The notes: generated by a model from the letters alone, not told the origin. 64,000 bases of DNA from Streptomyces nigrescens (GCA_024349765.1 AP026073.1:2356001-2420000), one strand, 5' to 3'; shown: positions 44,885 through 55,920, numbered from the stretch's first letter. Made by a program: numbers and translations.

Positions 44885-46012
44885 GTGGCCACCGCAGCCC
44901 CCGTCGAGACCGCGGCGATGCGCCGAGCCATCGAGCTCGCCGCCCGCGGCCTCGGGCACACCAGCCCCAACCCCGTGGTCGGCTGTGTCGTCCTGGACTC
45001 CCACGGCCGCACCGTCGGCGAGGGCTGGCACCAGCGGGCCGGCGGCCCGCACGCCGAGATCCACGCACTGCGCGCCGCGGGCGAACAGGCCCGCGGGGGC
45101 ACCGCCCTGGTCACCCTCGAACCCTGCAACCACACCGGCCGCACCGGCCCCTGCGCCCAGGCACTGATCGACGCCGGGATCGCCCGGGTCGTCTACGCGG
45201 TCTCCGACCCCACCCCGACCGCCACCGGCGGCGCCCTCACCCTGGCCGAGGCCGGCATCGACGTCGAGGGCGGACTGCTCGCCGACGAGGCCGCGGCCGG
45301 CAACGAGGCGTGGCTGACCGCCGTCCTGCGCGGCCGCCCCTTCGTGCTGTGGAAGTACGCCGCCACCCTCGACGGCCGGATCGCCGCCGCCGACGGCACC
45401 AGCCGCTGGATCTCCTCGCCCGAATCGCGCGCCGACGTGCACCGGCTGCGGGCCGCCGCGGACGCGGTGATCGTCGGCTCGGGCACCGCCCGCGCCGACG
45501 ACCCGCAGCTCGGCGCCCGGATCAGCGGGCTCACCGACGACGAGATCAGCCAGCCGCTGCGGGTCGTCGTCGACTCCGGCGCCACCGCCGTCAAGCCCGG
45601 CGCCCGCGTCCTGGACGGCACCGCGCCCACCCTGATCGCGGTCGCCGAGGACGCCGACGCCGCCCACCTCGAAGGACTCGCCCCGCTCGTCCGGCTGCCG
45701 CGCGCCGCCGGCGGGCCCGGCCTGTCCATCCCCGCCCTGATGAAGGCCCTGTACGAGCGGGACGTCCGCTCCGTCCTTCTCGAAGGCGGGCCCACGCTCG
45801 CCGGGGCCTTCCTCGCCGCCCGGGCCGTCGACAAGGTCGTCGGCTATCTCGCACCGGTGCTGCTCGGCGCCGGCCCGGCCGCCGTCGGCGACGCCGGAAT
45901 CACCACCCTCGCCCAGGCGTTGCGGCTCGACGTGACCGACACCCGACGGCTCGGCCCCGATCTGCGCATCACCGCCACGCCCCTTAGCCCCGCCCTCCCC
46001 GAGGAGAACTGA
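44885..46012 (+). CDS. ribD: Bifunctional riboflavin biosynthesis deaminase/reductase RibD
   Basis: A 375-residue bifunctional enzyme. The N-terminal deaminase (about 1-145) has the zinc motif HAEIHAL and PCNHTGRTGPC; the C-terminal reductase (about 150-370) begins PFVLWKYAATLDGRIAA and ends with EGGPTLAGAFL. It converts the pyrimidine product of GTP cyclohydrolase II to 5-amino-6-ribitylaminouracil phosphate. The GTG at 44885 follows AGGAGGAC; longer frames run into the riboswitch terminator. First gene of ribD-ribE-ribM-ribBA-ribH. Confidence 0.95.
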   Translation: MATAAPVETAAMRRAIELAARGLGHTSPNPVVGCVVLDSHGRTVGEGWHQRAGGPHAEIHALRAAGEQARGGTALVTLEPCNHTGRTGPCAQALIDAGIARVVYAVSDPTPTATGGALTLAEAGIDVEGGLLADEAAAGNEAWLTAVLRGRPFVLWKYAATLDGRIAAADGTSRWISSPESRADVHRLRAAADAVIVGSGTARADDPQLGARISGLTDDEISQPLRVVVDSGATAVKPGARVLDGTAPTLIAVAEDADAAHLEGLAPLVRLPRAAGGPGLSIPALMKALYERDVRSVLLEGGPTLAGAFLAARAVDKVVGYLAPVLLGAGPAAVGDAGITTLAQALRLDVTDTRRLGPDLRITATPLSPALPEEN

Positions 46013-46013
46013 A

Positions 46014-46658
46014 GTGTTCACCGGAATCGTCGAAGAACTGGGAGAGGTCGTCGCCGTCGAGGACCTCGGCGACGCCTCCCGGTTCCGTCTTCGCGGCCCC
46101 GTCGTCACCGAAGACGCCAAGCACGGCGACTCGATCGCGGTCAACGGTGTCTGTCTGACGGTCGTGGACACCGCCGACGGTGCGTTCACCGCCGACGTGA
46201 TGGCCGAGACGCTGAACCGCTCCAGCCTCGGCGCGCTGGCCCCCGGCTCCCGGGTCAACCTGGAGCGCCCCATGGCGCTCGGCGGACGGCTCGGCGGACA
46301 CCTCGTCCAGGGCCACGTCGACGGCACCGGCACCATCGTCGGGCGCACCCCCGCAGAACACTGGGAGATCGTCAAGATCGCGCTGCCGGCCGCGCTGTCC
46401 CGCTACGTCGTCGAGAAGGGCTCCATCACCGTCGACGGCGTCAGCCTCACCGTCGTCGAGGCCGCCGACGACTACTTCACCATCAGCCTCATCCCGACCA
46501 CCCTCGCGCTGACCACCCTGGGTATCAAGCAGGCCGGCGACCCGGTGAACCTCGAGGTCGACGTCCTCGCCAAGTACGTCGAGCGGCTGCTCGGCCGGGG
46601 CTCCGCGGACGCCGCGGACCTCCACGACATCGATGAGATCAAGGAGATGGACCGGTGA
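46014..46658 (+). CDS. ribE: Riboflavin synthase alpha chain
   Basis: A 214-residue enzyme with two repeated lumazine-binding barrels. MFTGIVEELGEV opens the first and a related block (GHLVQGHVDGTGTIV) opens the second, each with the conserved VNGVCLTV / VDGVSLTV pattern. It dismutates two 6,7-dimethyl-8-ribityllumazine to riboflavin. One nucleotide separates it from ribD, and its stop overlaps the ribM start, so the operon is tightly coupled. GTG start, preceded by GAGGAGAAC. Confidence 0.96.
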   Translation: MFTGIVEELGEVVAVEDLGDASRFRLRGPVVTEDAKHGDSIAVNGVCLTVVDTADGAFTADVMAETLNRSSLGALAPGSRVNLERPMALGGRLGGHLVQGHVDGTGTIVGRTPAEHWEIVKIALPAALSRYVVEKGSITVDGVSLTVVEAADDYFTISLIPTTLALTTLGIKQAGDPVNLEVDVLAKYVERLLGRGSADAADLHDIDEIKEMDR

Positions 46659-47307
46659 GCGTCCTCGACCCGCTGAACGGTGTGGCGTTCACGGCCTTCG
46701 GCCAGCACGTCATCTGGTCGGACATGATCGGCAACACCATCGGCCTGGCCGCGCTGGCGCTCGGCTGGCGGCGCTCCATATGGACCTGGCCGGCCCAGTT
46801 CCTCTCCGGTCTCATCCTCGTCGCCGCCTACGCCTCGGCCCACCTCAGCGGCGGCGTCGGCAAGCAACTCCTCGTCATCGGCGTGGCGTTGTGGGGCTGG
46901 CGGCAGTGGCAGCGCGGCCGCCGGCAGGCGCAGGACGGCTCCATCGCCGTACGCTTCGCCGGCTGGCGCGAGCGCGGACTGCTGCTCGCCGGCACCGCCC
47001 TGGGCACCGCCGCCGTCGGCGGCCTGTTCACCCTCCTCCCGCAACTGTCCTGGAACCCCTGGCCGGACGCCTACATCTTCGTCGGCACGCTCGCCGCGAT
47101 GGTCGCCCAGGCCCGCGGCCTGGTCGAGTTCTGGTTCGCCTGGCTGCTGGTCGACGTGGTCGGCGTCCCGCTCGCCTTCAGCAGCGGCCTCGCCTTCTCC
47201 GGCCTCGTCTACGTCGTCTACCTCGCCCTCGTCGTGTGGGGCATGCGCGACTGGTGGCTGCGCTCGCGCGTCACCACTGATCGCCCCGTCCTGGAAGGAG
47301 CAGCGGC

Positions 47308-47311
<4 letters not shown>
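46655..47311 (+). CDS. ribM: PnuC-family riboflavin transporter (RibM)
   Basis: A 218-residue membrane protein with about seven hydrophobic segments. It belongs to the PnuC family of vitamin uptake carriers ([20 protein letters not shown], then WGWRQWQRG and the C-terminal [10 protein letters not shown]). In actinobacteria the copy within riboflavin operons under an FMN riboswitch imports riboflavin rather than nicotinamide riboside, and that is the most likely role here. It overlaps ribE by 4 nt and ribBA by 4 nt. Confidence 0.88.
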
Positions 47312-48591
<1,280 letters not shown>

Positions 48592-48650
48592 TTCCCCCCA
48601 CACCTGTTACGTCACCACCAACCGGCACCACCACCCGTACGAGGAGAACC

Positions 48651-49136
48651 GTGAGCGGCAAGGGCGCACCCGAACTGACCGTGAAGAACTGTGGCGACCT
48701 GCGGGTGGCCGTCATCGCCGCGCAGTGGCACGAAAAGGTGATGGACGGCCTGGTCGACGGCGCGCTGCGGGCGCTGACCGAACTCGGCATCGACGAGCCC
48801 ACCCTGCTGCGGGTCCCCGGCACCTTCGAGCTGCCGGTCGTCGCCAAGGTCCTGGCCGGCCGCGGCTACGACGCGGTGGTCGCGCTCGGCGTGGTCATCC
48901 GGGGCGGCACCCCGCACTTCGACTACGTCTGCCAGGGCGTCACCCAGGGCCTGACCCAGGTCTCGGTGGACACCGGCGTACCGGTCGGCTTCGGCGTGCT
49001 GACCTGCGACACCGAGGAGCAGGCGCTGGACCGCGCGGGCCTGGAGGGCTCCGCCGAGGACAAGGGGCACGAAGCGGTCACCGCCGCGGTCGCCACCGCC
49101 GCCACCCTGCGCACCGTGTCGGAGCCCTGGCGCTGA
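48651..49136 (+). CDS. ribH: 6,7-dimethyl-8-ribityllumazine synthase
   Basis: A 161-residue lumazine synthase, which assembles into an icosahedral shell or pentamers and condenses the ribityl-uracil with DHBP. Typical segments are [36 protein letters not shown], and [22 protein letters not shown] with the catalytic His in the family position. The GTG follows GAGGAG. Last rib gene of the operon. Confidence 0.96.
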   Translation: MSGKGAPELTVKNCGDLRVAVIAAQWHEKVMDGLVDGALRALTELGIDEPTLLRVPGTFELPVVAKVLAGRGYDAVVALGVVIRGGTPHFDYVCQGVTQGLTQVSVDTGVPVGFGVLTCDTEEQALDRAGLEGSAEDKGHEAVTAAVATAATLRTVSEPWR

Positions 49137-49219
49137 GGAGGCCGCCCGTCTCCCGCCACCACCCTTCGGCCGAGGCGCTGCGCGCCGCTGTGACATCACC
49201 GCGTAGGGTAGTCACCATC

Positions 49220-49492
49220 ATGTCCAAGAAGACGTTCGAGGAGCTGTTCGCAGAGCTCCAGCAGAAGGCCGCCACCGGCGACCCCGCCACCTCCCGTACC
49301 GCCGAGCTGGTGCAGGCCGGTGTCCACACGATCGGCAAGAAGGTCGTCGAGGAGGCCGCCGAGGTCTGGATGGCCGCCGAGTACGAATCCCACGAGGCCG
49401 CCGCCGAGGAGATCTCCCAGCTCCTCTACCACCTCCAGGTCATGATGGTCGCCAAGGGCATCTCCCTCGACGACGTCTACGCCCACCTCTGA
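49220..49492 (+). CDS. hisE: Phosphoribosyl-ATP pyrophosphatase
   Basis: A 90-residue MazG-fold enzyme, second step of histidine biosynthesis (PR-ATP to PR-AMP). The motifs [14 protein letters not shown] and [14 protein letters not shown] carry the Mg-binding acidic residues. The ATG at 49220 matches the normal N-terminus; the open frame upstream is not conserved sequence. It is followed 52 bp later by hisG, the usual hisE-hisG pair of Streptomyces, separate from the main his operon. Confidence 0.95.
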   Translation: MSKKTFEELFAELQQKAATGDPATSRTAELVQAGVHTIGKKVVEEAAEVWMAAEYESHEAAAEEISQLLYHLQVMMVAKGISLDDVYAHL

Positions 49493-49544
49493 ACCACCCC
49501 AGGCACCCAGCCCAACTCCGCTAGCTGCAAAGGAAATCGCTCTC

Positions 49545-50393
49545 ATGCTGCGCATCGCTGTCCCCAACAAGGGTTCACTGTCCGAGCCTGCGTCGGCGAT
49601 GCTGCATGAGGCCGGCTACCGCCAGCGCAAGGACCGCAGGGAACTGGTCCTGGTCGACGCCGAGAACGAGGTCGAGTTCTTCTTCCTGCGTCCTCGCGAC
49701 ATCGCGGTCTACGTCGGCTCCGGCAAGCTCGACATCGGCATCACCGGCCGCGACCTGCTGCTGGACTCCGGCTCGCCGGCCGAGGAGATCCTCCAGCTCG
49801 GCTTCGCCGGCTCGACCTTCCGCTACGCCACCCGCCCCGGCACCGCCAAGGACGTCAGCGAGTTCGGCGGCATGACGGTCGCGACCTCCTTCGCGGGCCT
49901 GGTCAAGCAGCACCTCGCCGAGAACGACGTGGACGCCTCGGTCGTCCGTCTCGACGGCGCGGTGGAGACCGCCATCCAGCTCGGTGTGGCGGAGATCATC
50001 GCGGACGTGGTGGAGACCGGCACCACCCTGCGCAACGCCGGCCTGGAGATCATCGGCGAGCCGATCCTGAAGTCCGAGGCCGTGGTCATCCGCGGCACCG
50101 GAGCCCCGGACGACGACCCGAAGGTGCGCCAGTTCCTCCGCCGCATGCAGGGCGTCCTGGTGGCCCGCCGGTACGTGATGATGGACTACGACATCCGGGT
50201 CGAGCACGTCGAGAAGGCCGTCGCCCTGACCCCCGGTCTGGAGTCGCCGACCGTCTCCCCGCTGCACCACGAGGGCTGGGTCGCGGTCCGCTCCATGGTC
50301 CCGTCCAAGGACGCCCAGCGCATCATGGACGAGCTCTACGACCTCGGCGCCCGGGCGATCCTGACCACCGGCATCCACGCCTGCCGGCTCTGA
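49545..50393 (+). CDS. hisG: ATP phosphoribosyltransferase (long form)
   Basis: A 282-residue HisG-long enzyme, the first and feedback-inhibited step of histidine synthesis. The catalytic part starts LRIAVPNKGSLSEPA and includes the PRPP loop ADVVETGTTLRNAGLEI; the C-terminal ACT-like domain (about 210-282) is complete, consistent with histidine inhibition and no need for HisZ. AAAGGA precedes the ATG. Confidence 0.96.
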   Translation: MLRIAVPNKGSLSEPASAMLHEAGYRQRKDRRELVLVDAENEVEFFFLRPRDIAVYVGSGKLDIGITGRDLLLDSGSPAEEILQLGFAGSTFRYATRPGTAKDVSEFGGMTVATSFAGLVKQHLAENDVDASVVRLDGAVETAIQLGVAEIIADVVETGTTLRNAGLEIIGEPILKSEAVVIRGTGAPDDDPKVRQFLRRMQGVLVARRYVMMDYDIRVEHVEKAVALTPGLESPTVSPLHHEGWVAVRSMVPSKDAQRIMDELYDLGARAILTTGIHACRL

Positions 50394-50435
50394 CCGGCCC
50401 GTACCGCCTCACCCCGCCGACGAAAGACCGACGAC

Positions 50436-50888
50436 GTGTCCGCGCCCCTGCCCAGCCTCCCGGTGACGTTCCGCCCGACCCGCACCCGGGTCGTGCTGTA
50501 CGCGGTCGGCACCGCCCAGCTCGCCGCCCTCACGGCGATCGCGCTGGCGCTGCCGAAGCTGACCGGCGGCGAGCGGATCAGCTTCGTCGTCACCGGACTG
50601 CTGGTGGGTGCCGTCCTCCTGCTGCTCGGCCGCCCCAAGGTGGTCGCGCGGCAGGAGGGCGTCACGGTCGTCAACCTCACCACCCGCCGCGAACTGGCCT
50701 GGGCCCAGATCGTCCGGGTCAACCTCCGGCAGGGTGATCCCTGGGTCCACCTCGACCTGGCCGACGGCACCAGCCTGCCCGCCATGGGCATCCAGCCCGG
50801 TATCGCCAGAAATCAGGCAATTCGGGACGCCCGTGCGCTGCGTGACCTCACCGAGAAGCACGGTGCGCTCGACCACACGGCCGGGTGA
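50436..50888 (+). CDS. PH-domain membrane protein
   Basis: A 150-residue protein with two N-terminal hydrophobic segments (VVLYAVGTAQLAALTAIALAL split from FVVTGLLVGAVLLLL) followed by a bacterial PH-like domain (about 70-130; VARQEGVTVVNLTTRRELAWAQIV, then VHLDLADGTSLPAMG). Function is unknown. It follows hisG by 42 bp and may be co-transcribed. The segment composition matches the actinobacterial PH family, usually found next to hisG in Streptomyces. Confidence 0.82.
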   Translation: MSAPLPSLPVTFRPTRTRVVLYAVGTAQLAALTAIALALPKLTGGERISFVVTGLLVGAVLLLLGRPKVVARQEGVTVVNLTTRRELAWAQIVRVNLRQGDPWVHLDLADGTSLPAMGIQPGIARNQAIRDARALRDLTEKHGALDHTAG

Positions 50889-51053
50889 GCCTGCCCTAAC
50901 ACGGGCCCCGCTGTTTACTCTGTTCTCCGGGACGCACCCCGCGCCCCGCCCCTTCGTGGGCCCAACCCGACCCGAGGAGTGACTCCCTCCGGCAATGGAC
51001 GGATCGTCCTGTAGTACCTGCGCCGCCCCTCCGCATACCACGGGGGCGGCGGC

Positions 51054-52412
51054 ATGACCGGCCCCCTGCTGCTGCTCGCCGCGGCCCTCGTCCTGATCCT
51101 CGCCAACGGATTCTTCGTCGCCGCCGAGTTCGGCCTCGTCACCGTCGAGAAGGCGGACGCCGAACGGGCCGCGGCCGACGGCGACCGCCGCGCCGGCACC
51201 GTCGTCTCCGCACTGCGCGAACTCTCCTTCCAGCTCTCCGGCACCCAACTGGGCATCACCATCACCTCCTTGGTGGTCGGTATGCTCGCCGAGCCCGCGC
51301 TGGCCGACGTCCTGTCCGGCCCGCTGCTCGCCACCGGGCTGCCCAAGGGCGCGGTCCCCGGCATCGCCGTCGTCCTCGGCATGCTGCTGGCCTCCGCCGT
51401 CCAGATGGTCGTCGGCGAGCTCGTGCCCAAGAACTGGGCGGTCTCCAAGCCGCTGCCGGTGGCCCGCTTCGTGGCCGGCCCGCAGCGGCGCTTCTCCCGG
51501 TTCTTCCGGCCGGTGATCACCCTGCTGAACACCGTCGCCAACCGGCTCGTCCGCGCCCTGGGAGTGGAGCCGACCGACGAACTGGCCTCCGCCCGCACCC
51601 CCGGCGAACTGGTCTCGCTGGCCCGGCACTCCGCCCGGGCCGGCGCCATCGAGCAGGACACCGCGGACCTCTTCGTCCGCACCCTCTCGCTGGCCGACCT
51701 GACCGCGGAGAACGTGATGACCCCGCGGGTGAGGGTCAGCGCCCTGCAGGCGTCCGCGACCGCCGAGGACGTGGTGAACCTCACCCGCGCCACCGGCCTG
51801 TCCCGCTTCCCCGTCTACCGCACCCGGCTCGACGAGGTCGTCGGCATGGTCCACCTCAAGGACGCGCTGGCCGTCCCGGCCGACGAGCGGCTGCGCACCC
51901 CGGCGGCCCGGATCGCGGTGCCGCCGCTGCTGGTGCCCGAGACGCTGCCGGTGCAGCCGCTGCTGGAGCGGCTGCGCAGCGAACAGCCGATAGCCGTCGT
52001 CGTCGACGAGTACGGCGGCACGGCCGGCGTGGTCACCCTTGAGGACATCATCGAGGAACTGGTCGGCGAGGTCCGTGACGAGCACGACCGGGTGGACCTG
52101 CCCGAACTCGGGCAGGCAGCGCCCGAGGAGGGCCGCCCCGCCTGGGACGCCGACGGCGGCTGCCGGGTGGACACCCTGCGGCGGATCGGCCTGGAGGCCC
52201 CCGAGGGGCCGTACGAAACGGTGGCGGGACTGGTGGCACACATACTCGGGCGGATCCCGGCACCCGGCGACACCGCCGAACTGGAGGGCTGGCGGCTGCG
52301 GGTGCGGCTGGTCGCGCACCACCGCGCCGAGCGGATAAGGATCGTCCGGACCGTGCCCGTCGCCCCGGTCACCCGTGAGCCCGTCGCGGCCGGTGCGGAG
52401 GTGGCCCGATGA
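51054..52412 (+). CDS. CNNM/CorC (HlyC) family membrane protein
   Basis: A 452-residue protein: DUF21 transmembrane domain (about 1-200; LANGFFVAAEFGLVTVEKADAER), a CBS pair (about 215-335; VMTPRVRVSALQASATAEDV and IAVVVDEYGGTAGVVTLEDIIEELVGE) and a CorC_HlyC domain (350-435). CNNM/CorC proteins are implicated in Mg2+ or Co2+ export and homeostasis. The stop overlaps the ATG of a shorter paralogue, so they are probably co-expressed as a pair. Confidence 0.9.
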   Translation: MTGPLLLLAAALVLILANGFFVAAEFGLVTVEKADAERAAADGDRRAGTVVSALRELSFQLSGTQLGITITSLVVGMLAEPALADVLSGPLLATGLPKGAVPGIAVVLGMLLASAVQMVVGELVPKNWAVSKPLPVARFVAGPQRRFSRFFRPVITLLNTVANRLVRALGVEPTDELASARTPGELVSLARHSARAGAIEQDTADLFVRTLSLADLTAENVMTPRVRVSALQASATAEDVVNLTRATGLSRFPVYRTRLDEVVGMVHLKDALAVPADERLRTPAARIAVPPLLVPETLPVQPLLERLRSEQPIAVVVDEYGGTAGVVTLEDIIEELVGEVRDEHDRVDLPELGQAAPEEGRPAWDADGGCRVDTLRRIGLEAPEGPYETVAGLVAHILGRIPAPGDTAELEGWRLRVRLVAHHRAERIRIVRTVPVAPVTREPVAAGAEVAR

Positions 52413-53527
52413 CCCTGGCCCAGCTGCTGTTCGCGGTGCTGCTCGTGCTCGCCAACGGCTTCTTCGTCGGCGCCGAGTTCGCCCTGGTCTCGGTGCGGCG
52501 CTCCCAGATCGAACCGCTGGCCAACGAGGGCTCCAAGCAGGCCCGCCGGGTGCTGCACGGTCTGGAGAACCTCCCGCAGATGATGGCCGCCGCACAGTTC
52601 GGCATCACCGTCTGCTCCCTGACGCTCGGCGCGGTCGCCGAACCGACCGTCGCCCGGCTCCTGGAACCCCTGTTCGAGGCGGTCCGGATGCCCGCCGCCC
52701 TGATCCATCCGCTCGGCTACGTCATCGCCCTGGCACTGGTGGTCTTCCTGCACCTGGTCATCGGCGAGATGGTCCCGAAGAACCTGGCCATGGCGGCGCC
52801 CGAGAAGACCGCCCTGTGGTTCAGCCCCGGCCTGGTGGCCTTCGCCCGGCTGTGCCGTCCGGTGACCGCCCTGCTCGGCGCCTGCGCCCACGGGGTGCTG
52901 CGGCTCTTCCGGGTCGAGCCGAAGGACGAGGTCGAGGCGGCCTTCACCAGCGAGCAGCTGACCCATCTGGTCGAGGACTCCGGCCAGGCCGGCCTGCTGG
53001 AACCGGCCGAGCAGGAGCGCCTCTCCGACGCCCTGGAGCTGGGCAGCCGCCCGGTCACGGACGTCCTGCTGGACCGGGCGGCGCTGATCACCGTCGAGCC
53101 GACGGTGACGCCCCGCCAGGTCGAGGAGCTGACCGTACGCACCGGCTACTCCCGCTTCCCGGTGTGCGCCCCCGGCGGCGCCTACATGGGCTATCTGCAC
53201 GTCAAGGACGTCCTGGACCTGGAGGAGCGGGACCGTGCGGTGCCGCAGCGGATCTGGCACGCGATGACCACGCTGCGCGCCGAGCTGCCCCTGGACGACG
53301 CCCTGACGGCGATGCGGCGGGCCGCCTCCCACCTGGCGGCGGTCGCCGACCCCAGCGGCCGGGTGCTCGGCCTGGTCGCCCTGGAGGACGTGCTGGAAAT
53401 GCTGGTCGGCGAGGTCCGCGACCCGGCCCACCGCCGGACCCCGGCCTCCCGCACCCCGCACGACCGGCTCGCGGAACCCCGCGACGAGACGTCCCTGCCC
53501 GCGGAGGACCGGGCGATGGCGCGCTAG
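52409..53527 (+). CDS. CNNM family protein lacking the CorC_HlyC domain
   Basis: A 372-residue paralogue of the previous gene. The DUF21 part (LANGFFVGAEFALVSVRRSQIEP) and CBS pair (PVTDVLLDRAALITVEPTV; LVALEDVLEMLVGEVRD) are present, but the C-terminal CorC_HlyC domain is absent: the protein stops about 30 residues after the second CBS. The 4-nt ATGA overlap with its larger neighbour suggests a hetero-oligomeric metal transporter. Confidence 0.88.
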   Translation: MTLAQLLFAVLLVLANGFFVGAEFALVSVRRSQIEPLANEGSKQARRVLHGLENLPQMMAAAQFGITVCSLTLGAVAEPTVARLLEPLFEAVRMPAALIHPLGYVIALALVVFLHLVIGEMVPKNLAMAAPEKTALWFSPGLVAFARLCRPVTALLGACAHGVLRLFRVEPKDEVEAAFTSEQLTHLVEDSGQAGLLEPAEQERLSDALELGSRPVTDVLLDRAALITVEPTVTPRQVEELTVRTGYSRFPVCAPGGAYMGYLHVKDVLDLEERDRAVPQRIWHAMTTLRAELPLDDALTAMRRAASHLAAVADPSGRVLGLVALEDVLEMLVGEVRDPAHRRTPASRTPHDRLAEPRDETSLPAEDRAMAR

Positions 53528-53548
53528 GGGAGGAGACTCCCGGCCGCG

Positions 53549-55438
53549 TCAGAAGCCCGGTGACTCCGGCCCCCGCCCCGACAGCACCTCGCCGTACGCC
53601 TGCATCAGGTCCGGCAGCCGCAGGGTCGCGAGGTCGTCGCGGGTGGGGGTGCCCTGCCAGGTGGACAGCCGCAGGTCGCGGTAGGCGCAGCTCTTCTCGT
53701 AGAGGGTGCGCAGGAAGCGGCCGTTGCCGAGCTCGTCGATCCAGCCCTGGTCGACGACGTGGCCGCTGATGCTGCACAGCTCGTCGCGGGCCTCCGCGTC
53801 CCAGTGGTCGCCGTTCTCCGCGGCCAGGACCTCCCCGATGGCGGTCAGCTCCAGCGGCCGGTAGCTGGGGAAGTCGACCCGGGTGGTGAACCGCGAGGAC
53901 AGCCCCGGGTTGGCGGCCAGCAGCCGGTCCATGCCCTCCGGGTAGCCGGCGAGGATGACCACCAGCCGGTCCCGGTTGTCCTCGGCCCGCTTGAGCAGCA
54001 CCTGCAGCGCCTCGTCGCCGTAGGCGTCGCCCTTGCTGTAGCCGGAGTTGGACAGGCTGTACGCCTCGTCGACGAAGAGCACACCGCCCAGCGCGGAGTC
54101 GATCAGTTCATTGGCCTTGACGGCGGTCTGCCCGAGGAACTCGCCCACCAGATCGGCGCGTTGGGCCTCCACGAGATGGTCGCCGCCGAGCAGCCCCAGC
54201 GCGTAGAAGACCCGCCCGAGTATCCGGGCAACGGTGGTCTTGCCGGTGCCCGAGGGCCCGGAGAAGACGAAGTGCCGCTTCGGCGGCTGCACCGGCAGGC
54301 CCTGGCCCGCCCGCAGCCGGGCCATCCGCAGCTGGGCCGACAGCGCCCGCACCTGCCGCTTGACCGGCTCCATGCCGACCATCCGCTCCAGCTCCGCCAG
54401 CGCCTTCTCCAGCAGCACCGGATCGGCCGGCCCGGCGGGCAGCCGCTCGGTGCCGCGCGGTCCCGGCACCGCGGCCTTGGCCCGGGCCGCGGAGAGATCG
54501 CCGCCGGCCGGGGCGGCGCCGAGCGGATCGCCGTCCGGCCCGTCCGCCTCGCCGGTCGCCAGCAGCTCCCGGCCGTCGACGGGATCGAGCGGCGCCAGCG
54601 GGTCCGGGTCGCCGCCGGCCTCCTGGCCGAACCCGGACGCGGAGACCGCCGCCAGGTCGGAGCCCTCGTCCAGCCCGTCCACCTCGGCGATCGCGGCGAG
54701 CCGGGCCGCGGTGTCCATGAATGCCGGGTCCACCCGGTGCACCGCACGGTAGAGGGGGAGCGCCGCGGCGCTGCGGCCGGTGCCCTCGTGGGCGCGGGCG
54801 AGCCAGTAGCGCAGCTCCTTGCGCTGCGGCTGCTCGCTGCGGCACCGCATCAGCGCGGCCGACAGCAGCGGCTCGGCCTGCCCGTACATCTCCAGCCGCA
54901 CCCGCGCCATCCCGCCGAACAGCCCGGCCTCGATGCCCAGCACCGGGTCGCCCAGCAGCGGGTCGGTGTGCCGGACGAGCTGGTCCCAGTCCTTGACGAG
55001 ATAGGACCGGCAGGCGTGCAGGAAGCGCACCTGCGGATCGGTGTCGACCGGCGGGCAGCCGGCCAGCGCCTGGTCGAGCTCGGCGACGTGCCGCCCGTCG
55101 AGCCAGTGGGAGGCGTGCGCCAGCAGCAGGTCGCGGCCGGTCTCCAGCACCGGCTGCACCCACCAGCCCAGCCAGTACCAGGAGTTGAGGGTGCGTCGGT
55201 GCCGGCTGCGCATCTCGCCGAAGCGGTCGCGGTGGCGGTGCATCCGCAGCAGGGCGATGGAGGTGTCGGCGCGCAGCGCGTGCAGTCCCAGCCAGGCGTC
55301 GGCCATCGACGGATCGAGCCGTACCGCGGCCCGGAACTCCTCCTCCGCCTGCGGATAGGCGCCCACGGTGTAGGCGTCGACCGCGCGCAGCCAGGCGAGC
55401 TCGGCCGGGGCGGGCGAACCCTGAGTTCCGAAATCCAT
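53549..55438 (-). CDS. CbxX/EccA-like AAA+ ATPase with TPR-like N-terminus
   Basis: A 629-residue ATPase. The N-terminal half (about 10-290) is made of TPR-like helical repeats; a linker rich in Asp, Gly and Pro follows; the C-terminal AAA+ domain (about 370-620) has Walker A FSGPSGTGKTTVARIL, Walker B GGVLFVDEAYSLS and sensor VVILAGYPEGM. This order is that of type VII secretion EccA and CbxX/CfqX proteins. No ESX substrates are adjacent. The start is the ATG complementary to 55436-55438, where the TPR region begins. Convergent with the CNNM pair. Confidence 0.85.
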   Translation of the reverse strand: MDFGTQGSPAPAELAWLRAVDAYTVGAYPQAEEEFRAAVRLDPSMADAWLGLHALRADTSIALLRMHRHRDRFGEMRSRHRRTLNSWYWLGWWVQPVLETGRDLLLAHASHWLDGRHVAELDQALAGCPPVDTDPQVRFLHACRSYLVKDWDQLVRHTDPLLGDPVLGIEAGLFGGMARVRLEMYGQAEPLLSAALMRCRSEQPQRKELRYWLARAHEGTGRSAAALPLYRAVHRVDPAFMDTAARLAAIAEVDGLDEGSDLAAVSASGFGQEAGGDPDPLAPLDPVDGRELLATGEADGPDGDPLGAAPAGGDLSAARAKAAVPGPRGTERLPAGPADPVLLEKALAELERMVGMEPVKRQVRALSAQLRMARLRAGQGLPVQPPKRHFVFSGPSGTGKTTVARILGRVFYALGLLGGDHLVEAQRADLVGEFLGQTAVKANELIDSALGGVLFVDEAYSLSNSGYSKGDAYGDEALQVLLKRAEDNRDRLVVILAGYPEGMDRLLAANPGLSSRFTTRVDFPSYRPLELTAIGEVLAAENGDHWDAEARDELCSISGHVVDQGWIDELGNGRFLRTLYEKSCAYRDLRLSTWQGTPTRDDLATLRLPDLMQAYGEVLSGRGPESPGF

Positions 55439-55724
55439 CCGTCCCCCCACAAAGCGTCCCCCGTGTGTGCCGCCGGGCCGGTGCCCGCCGCGGGGGCCCG
55501 TCCGAACCGGCGTGCGGCGTACGGGAGTTGACCCTCGCCGCGGCGGCTTCCGGTGCGTGGCCTGCGGTGGCACAGACCCGCATGGTACCTGCGGGAACGG
55601 CATGGGCCGTAGAGGGCGGTACGGGGCAAGAGCGGACGAGCGGTACGGCGCGGCGGCGCGAAGAATGCGATGACCCAGAGTGACGGGAGAAGGCGGCGCA
55701 CGCCGGGGGCGCGAGGTGGTTTTA

Positions 55725-55776
55725 CGCAGAACGAAGCCCCCGATCACGGGGGAACAACCGGGGGCTTCGCATCTGC
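55725..55776 (-). terminator. Very stable hairpin with an alternative stem (terminator or small RNA)
   Basis: CGAAGCCCCCG (55732-55742) pairs with CGGGGGCTTCG (55759-55769), and CGCAGA/TCTGCG extends the stem to 55725-55776. Within the loop, CCCCCG (55737-55742) can instead pair with CGGGGG (55747-55752), so two folds exclude each other. It lies in the 482-bp gap between two minus-strand genes. On the minus strand it could terminate the kinase transcript, or end a short RNA whose promoter (TTGACC, 17 nt, TTACGT) lies at about 55795-55835. No tRNA or other gene is visible in the gap. Confidence 0.5.
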
Positions 55777-55920
55777 GGGCGGTCCGTTGAACCGCACATT
55801 GAGAACGTAAGTCCTGTACGCCCCCCAGGTCAAGCCGAGTTGGGGCACTCGGCAAGACCCTGTCGTCGGCGCGCCCCCTGCCGGCCGCGGTCTGCTACGC
55901 AGAGTGAAACACGGGGCCGA

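Noticed and set aside
55780-55915. A tRNA gene in the gap before the small kinase
   Set aside because: No cloverleaf, no T-arm GTTCRANYC sequence and no CCA-compatible acceptor stem could be found on either strand.
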